NCBI GenBank assembly: GCA_009760855.2 | Contig: WPIO01000237.1 | Span: 126,001 to 160,703 of the forward strand | Source of the DNA: Cristatella mucedo | Lineage: Eukaryota > Bryozoa > Phylactolaemata > Cristatellidae | Direction of reading: 5' to 3' | DNA: 34,703 nt | Part shown: positions 30,745 to 34,703 of the stretch, piece after piece | Numbering within the stretch: position 1 is the stretch's first letter | Layout: the number at the start of each line of letters is the position of its first letter | The notes under the pieces: model-generated | Told to the model about the DNA's origin: nothing | The model's database searches: none | The model's input: the letters and a program-made list of their open reading frames with translations, nothing else | Program-made: the position numbers and the translations under genes

Positions 30745-31320
30745 CATTAGGCGGGCAGAGAGGCAACAGTTCGGCTGGAGCCGAGCCAAGTGCAGAGTGA
30801 CTTGGCGCTCAAACTAACTATTCCTCTCCCCGGTAGATAGCATCTTCTGGCTCGGATTTTACATTTGCCGGCTATCTTCGTAGTACCTTCGGGTGTTCCA
30901 CTGATATCTTTGCTGCGACTGCGAAAGTGCGGCCACCGGATGTGCTCGTGAAAATAGGCCTGCTTAGACATTAATTGTGATGTCACAATTAGTCAATAGC
31001 TACCGGCTGGCCTTCTTCGGTGAGTCAGCAAAGACTACCATGCATCCTGTATTCATCCTATTACCTGCTCCTCGGTTAGACCTATCAACTGCAAGTTCAA
31101 AGTACTGCTTAGCACTTGTTGTGGCAATACCTCTATCTCTATACCTTAGCATGTTTCAAGAAGTCGATCGTCAGCCGTTAGCGAAATTCTCTTCTAGTGA
31201 AAAGGGCCGAGTCTGCAGTCTCGAGGTCACGTGGTCATATGGTCACGTGTTCACGTGGCCCATATCGTGCCGGACACTCAATCGGCGTCATGTTGCTTGA
31301 GACCTGTACACCTCGAGTAA
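30745..31320. other. unassigned block with regulatory-looking motifs
   Basis: Less AT-rich than its surroundings. It contains an inverted repeat TAATTGTGA-TG-TCACAATTA (about 30971-30990) overlapping a CRE-like TGATGTCA, a GTGAGT word at 31020, and the CACGTG array at 31219. Open frames 30986-30747 (-) and 30977-31300 (+) have no recognised domain. A promoter is possible, but no target gene can be named. Confidence 0.3.
31219..31258. promoter_or_regulatory. 8-bp-periodic E-box (CACGTG) array
   Basis: Five contiguous 8-nt units: TCTCGAGG, TCACGTGG, TCATATGG, TCACGTGT, TCACGTGG. The palindromic hexamers CTCGAG, CACGTG, CATATG, CACGTG and CACGTG start at 31220, 31228, 31236, 31244 and 31252, exactly 8 apart. 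CACGTG and CATATG are binding sites for basic helix-loop-helix factors. Whether this is a functional cluster or a short tandem repeat cannot be told. Confidence 0.5.
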
Positions 31321-31324
31321 ATGT

Positions 31325-32785
31325 ATCACATCTGCCCGAATCAGCAGTTGCTGTCGGCCGGTGAGTGCTGAACAGCAGCTATCCAAGCAGCAGTCCCAGC
31401 ACTTCTAATCGGTCGCCGTCAGGAGCAGGGCTGTAGCTTCTAAAATTCAGCCTGTTCAGTGTCCGCTCTCTTTAAACCACGGGACTACTTATCCGCGATC
31501 AGTTTGCCTACGAGAATCTATTTGTATTGCTGCTGACTGAGACGCAAAAGGCTCTCTGACATCGGTACTGAGTATCAGAGACCCCCTCACCCACGTTTAC
31601 TTTCTTTCAGACCATGCGGTTTGATCTATGACAGTTGACAGGGTTTCTTTCGTAGCTAATACGTCGTTAGGCAATAAAGCTTGTAGTTTTTCGTATGGGC
31701 CATCGTTTGAATCAGATGATATCCATCAAAGACCATATCGCTCAACATTGTGACCTAGTGACTACCATCTGCTGGCTAACGTCGTTAATGGAGGTGTTAG
31801 CCGAGTTTCTCATTAAGTTATTCGTGCATGGGAAGCCCTTAATTATTCCTGAGACTTCGACGTTCACGTTGAAAAATCTAGAAACAGTTAAATAAAATTA
31901 TATATGGGCATCCTGGAAAACCTTGGTAGCTACGGACTCTGTTACTACTCAAAAACTTAAGTCTGTCAGACGTAGAAACGTTTACCAAAATTGGGAATAA
32001 TTAGCTTTCCAACTCTAAGAAGTCTCTCTCCTAGATATAAAGTACACACAACTGCACATATTTGTACGTTCATTAAAACCCCCTCAACTAATATAATTAT
32101 TGAGTTAAAACCTACCTCCTCTAATAGTATATTTAATGAGATTTGTGCTTGTGGTGTGGCTAGTTTAAATAAGTGTAGTAAAAAGAGCTCGTGATAAGAA
32201 GACTCTATTACAGAGGTCGACAAAATCCAGCCTAGAGGCCAAATACAACCTATGTAGTACTCAAGTAAGGCCTAACGCCCTCAATTTATTTATTGTTGGA
32301 TCCGGCTGCATTGCAATGTAGCAGTTTTGTTTCCCTTCATTACTGCTGGTTGCTGCTTAATCTGTGGCCCGGGTTAATTATTGAAACCGATGTCAGGCGA
32401 TTGTGTGATAAAGAAATACCTGAACGGGGATACATGAAAAATGTCTTCCACTACAATTGCTATGCCCATCTTTGGATTTTTGTGGATTTATGTTTGCTTT
32501 GCTGGCCACGCCCACACAACCGGCACAGTGGAGTGAGAGTGATTAATTCTGGCCCAGTCAGTGCCTTCTCAACCTCCTGCATTGCCTGAAGTGTAGTCTG
32601 AAACGTTCGCCGGTACCTTCTCTATAGCATCCCCTCTCTGAATTTACTGGCATAACCCAGCTCAGCTGTGAGGGTTTTCAATGCTTCTCCGGATTACAGA
32701 GTTCTCTTAAATTTCTTCTTATCTGACGCATGCATGTATCGTAATGCAATATTTCCTATCTCCTTCTAAAACTTCAAAAGCCACA
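31325..32785. other. unassigned region
   Basis: Short open frames exist on both strands (31695-31895 +, 32223-31966 -, 32293-32589 +) with no recognisable domain or good splice context. 31960-32215 is notably AT-rich. No repeat family identified. Confidence 0.35.
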
Positions 32786-32789
32786 AGGA

Positions 32790-33188
32790 GTATACAGGCG
32801 TTATGCAGGAGGGCTTTTATACAGCTCACAGTCTAAGTGGCTTTCGTCATGCATTCGGCAGCCAACAGACTTCATTGAATACAAGCGAGAAATAGTGAAT
32901 AGCATAGCTGAGTCAGCAGAGCATTTGAGGTAGTGATTAGCATGGAAGTAGCTACTCAGGCCAACGGCTGGAAAAGATGTTTCACAGTCGGCAGCAGATA
33001 GTAGAGTAGGAATTGTTTCGTAAAAATTGTTGAAGAGAGTTCCCCAGTCTAGGACCTGCAGAGCTAAAGTTTCTGTCGCTGACAGTCCTTAAGCGAGGAA
33101 TAGAAATTATTAGATAAGGATCGGACCTGATGGCTAACTTTAGAAGCAGTTTTCTGAATGAAGCTTTCGACATTTAGACAGCGGTCAA
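32790..33188 (-). mobile_element. CR1-A LINE(-) relic with internal deletion
   Basis: The complement of the CR1-A 3' end: GTTATGCAGGAGGGC at 32802, then the tail coding region, and SFSSAGPRL-type residues (NFSSAGPRLGNSLQQFLRNN) at about 33000-33070. Upstream it jumps directly to the segment matching 17415-17505 (SKASFRKL), so about 350 nt equivalent to 17510-17855 are missing. The most decayed CR1-A copy here. Confidence 0.75.
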
Positions 33189-33194
33189 ACACTA

Positions 33195-34703
33195 GACCTG
33201 AATTCCGAGCTTGTGGCGACATTCGTTATTTGAACCTAATCCCACTGTCCTGCTTCTACGATGCAGTGATCAGCTGCTTCCATACCTAATTAGCATCATA
33301 AATACGTCATTAGCCTCAGGTCATGTTCCAGCACCTTCAAAAAAGGCTGTAGTCAGGCCACTGCACAAGAAAGCGACAATAGACCTAGAGTACCTGTTAG
33401 AGTTCCGCCCTGCTTCCCGTCCACCATTCTTATCAAAACACTGGAATGAGTCGTGGTAGACCAGCTGAACTCATATATTGAAACTTCAAGACTTTGCTAC
33501 TAAGTTCAAGAGTGGTTTTAAAGCTAATCACCCCAAAGAATCAGCATTGCTTCGGATGTAATACGACCTACCTACGAATGCAGACATGGGTAGAGTATAT
33601 CTGCTATTTTTGCTCAATCTTTCGGTAGCTTTTAATATTTTTAATTACCAAATCCTTCGTGAGCGCCTCTTATTTCGCGTGGGCATCACTCGCACTGCCC
33701 TGCAATGGTTCAGGTGCTATCTCGGTGGGAGACTCCAGAGTATTGACGTGAATGGACAAAAATCCTCAGGGGTACCTCTGAAATGTGGCGTACCTCAGGG
33801 CTCCGTGCTTGGTCTGGTTCTTTTCACGGTCTATACTCTATCCGTTGCCTATGTGATTACAAAGCACAATCTAGGCTTTCACTTCTTTGCGGATGACACT
33901 CAATTGTGAATTTGCTTCGATCCTTCGAAGCCCTCTAGCATGTCAAATTCTTTCAACTCCCTTGCTCCGTGTACTGATGACATCCACACATTGATGGCAG
34001 CAAATGCTTCTATATTTAGTGATGATAACAACTAACTTTTTAGTTGTGGGAAAACCAAGAGTAATTCAGACATGGGAAAGGCCAAAGCTCAAAATCGGCT
34101 CTGACAGAATATTCCGGCCGAATCTGCACGAAATAAAGTTGTAATTTTCTAAAGTGAGCTTTCGTTAGACGACCAAATCAGCTCAACAATCAGTTCTGCC
34201 TACTTTCAGCTATTATAAATTTGCTAAAATACAGGCTAGGTTAGGCAATTTTACCATATATAAGTTGGTCAATGCATTTGTGACGCAACCTCTTGACTTC
34301 TGTAACTCATTGCTTGCTGGTTTACGGGCCTGTGCCGAATGGCGTTTACAGCTGTGGCAAAAATCTGCAACTAGGCTCATCTGTTGTGAGCTTCACAGTT
34401 GTCACATCAGAACACTTTTGACCGACCTCTACTGGCTACCAGTCAAGAAAAGCATTGATTTCGAGGTTTTGTCGCTCACGTTTAGGTTCCTTCATTCTTT
34501 GGCTCCAGCCTACCTATCAGATCTACTGCCCTACCAGGCTTAGCATCGTACCGCCCGCTTTTCAAAATCAAACTGTTTACGTATACCTTGAACAAACCTC
34601 AAATCCTTTAGAGACAGTGCCTTTAGTTCCTATCGCCCCTATGGCTGGAACTCTCTCCCGACGTGCGATACGACATCTCCAGACTTGACCACAGTCAAAA
34701 AGA
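33195..34703 (+). mobile_element. CR1-B LINE copy, runs off the window
   Basis: Starts upstream of the RT (SDQLLPYLISIINTSLASG) and continues KKAVVRPLHKKATID and RPPFLSKHWN. A stop and frame changes follow (33460-33585), then 33586-33906 with LFLLNLSVAFNIFNYQ (motif A changed: the catalytic Asp reads Asn), CGVPQGSVLGLVLFTVYTLS and FADDTQL followed by a stop. The C-terminal region appears at 34265-34543 (KLVNAFVTQPLDFCNSLLAG, DLYWLPVKKS, APAYLSDLLPYQA) and continues to the window edge. Inactive; the 3' end lies outside. Confidence 0.88.

Noticed and set aside
30977-31080. Short first coding exon ending at TTCG|GTGAGT (31020)
   Set aside because: The donor is good, but no matching downstream acceptor or conserved product could be found, so it was not called.

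Overview
The window looks like a piece of an invertebrate animal genome, not a bacterial or viral one. It is AT-rich, has no dense run of ORFs, and is dominated by decayed CR1/L2-like non-LTR retrotransposons. It also holds tRNA-like SINE units, a probable solo LTR, a Polinton/Maverick relic, a long (TA)n/(GA)n microsatellite and spliceosomal-type exon candidates (polypyrimidine-AG acceptors, GTAAG donors, one TACTAAT branch site). No rRNA, certain tRNA gene, operon or CRISPR array was found. The species cannot be named from sequence alone.

Two LINE families recur; I call them CR1-A and CR1-B. CR1-A ends after a shared 3' terminus with an (ATTAC)n-type tail. Copies: 7213-7482 (-), 12213-13550 (+), 16215-18215 (+, longest), 20935-21395 (+), 27849-28500 (+), 32790-33188 (-). 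CR1-B ends with a conserved ~60-nt terminus followed by (ATT)n. It has at least ten copies or fragments on both strands, more diverged than CR1-A. All copies are 5'-truncated (no endonuclease domain seen) and carry stops or frameshifts.

Layout. 0.5-1.1 kb: old CR1-B tail. 1.5-1.7 kb: tRNA-like SINE whose tail matches the CR1-B terminus. 2.9-3.3 kb: unexplained GC-rich block. 3.9-10.9 kb: candidate exons of a host gene on +, whose introns contain a tandem SINE dimer (4.85-5.05 kb), a dead copy of a multicopy invertebrate gene (5.4-6.9 kb, -) and CR1 fragments. 11.0-16.0 kb: a CR1-B copy split by a CR1-B(-) insertion, itself split by an LTR and a CR1-A, and by a CR1-B(+) insertion. 16.2-18.2 kb: best CR1-A reverse transcriptase. 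19.7-20.5 kb: three more candidate exons, one a paralogue of the 10.74-kb exon. 20.9-22.1 kb: CR1-A tail and Polinton polymerase relic. 22.2-25.5 kb: mostly unassigned. 25.6-30.7 kb: CR1-B cluster with a tail-to-tail inverted repeat, nested insertions and microsatellite. 30.7-32.8 kb: mostly unassigned, with an 8-bp-periodic CACGTG array. 32.8 kb to end: CR1-A relic and a CR1-B copy cut by the window edge.

The nine candidate exons (3878-20524) form one phase-consistent 1380-nt chain. This model was assembled by eye and needs transcript support. The better-supported conclusions are the repeat stratigraphy and the apparent SINE-LINE tail sharing.
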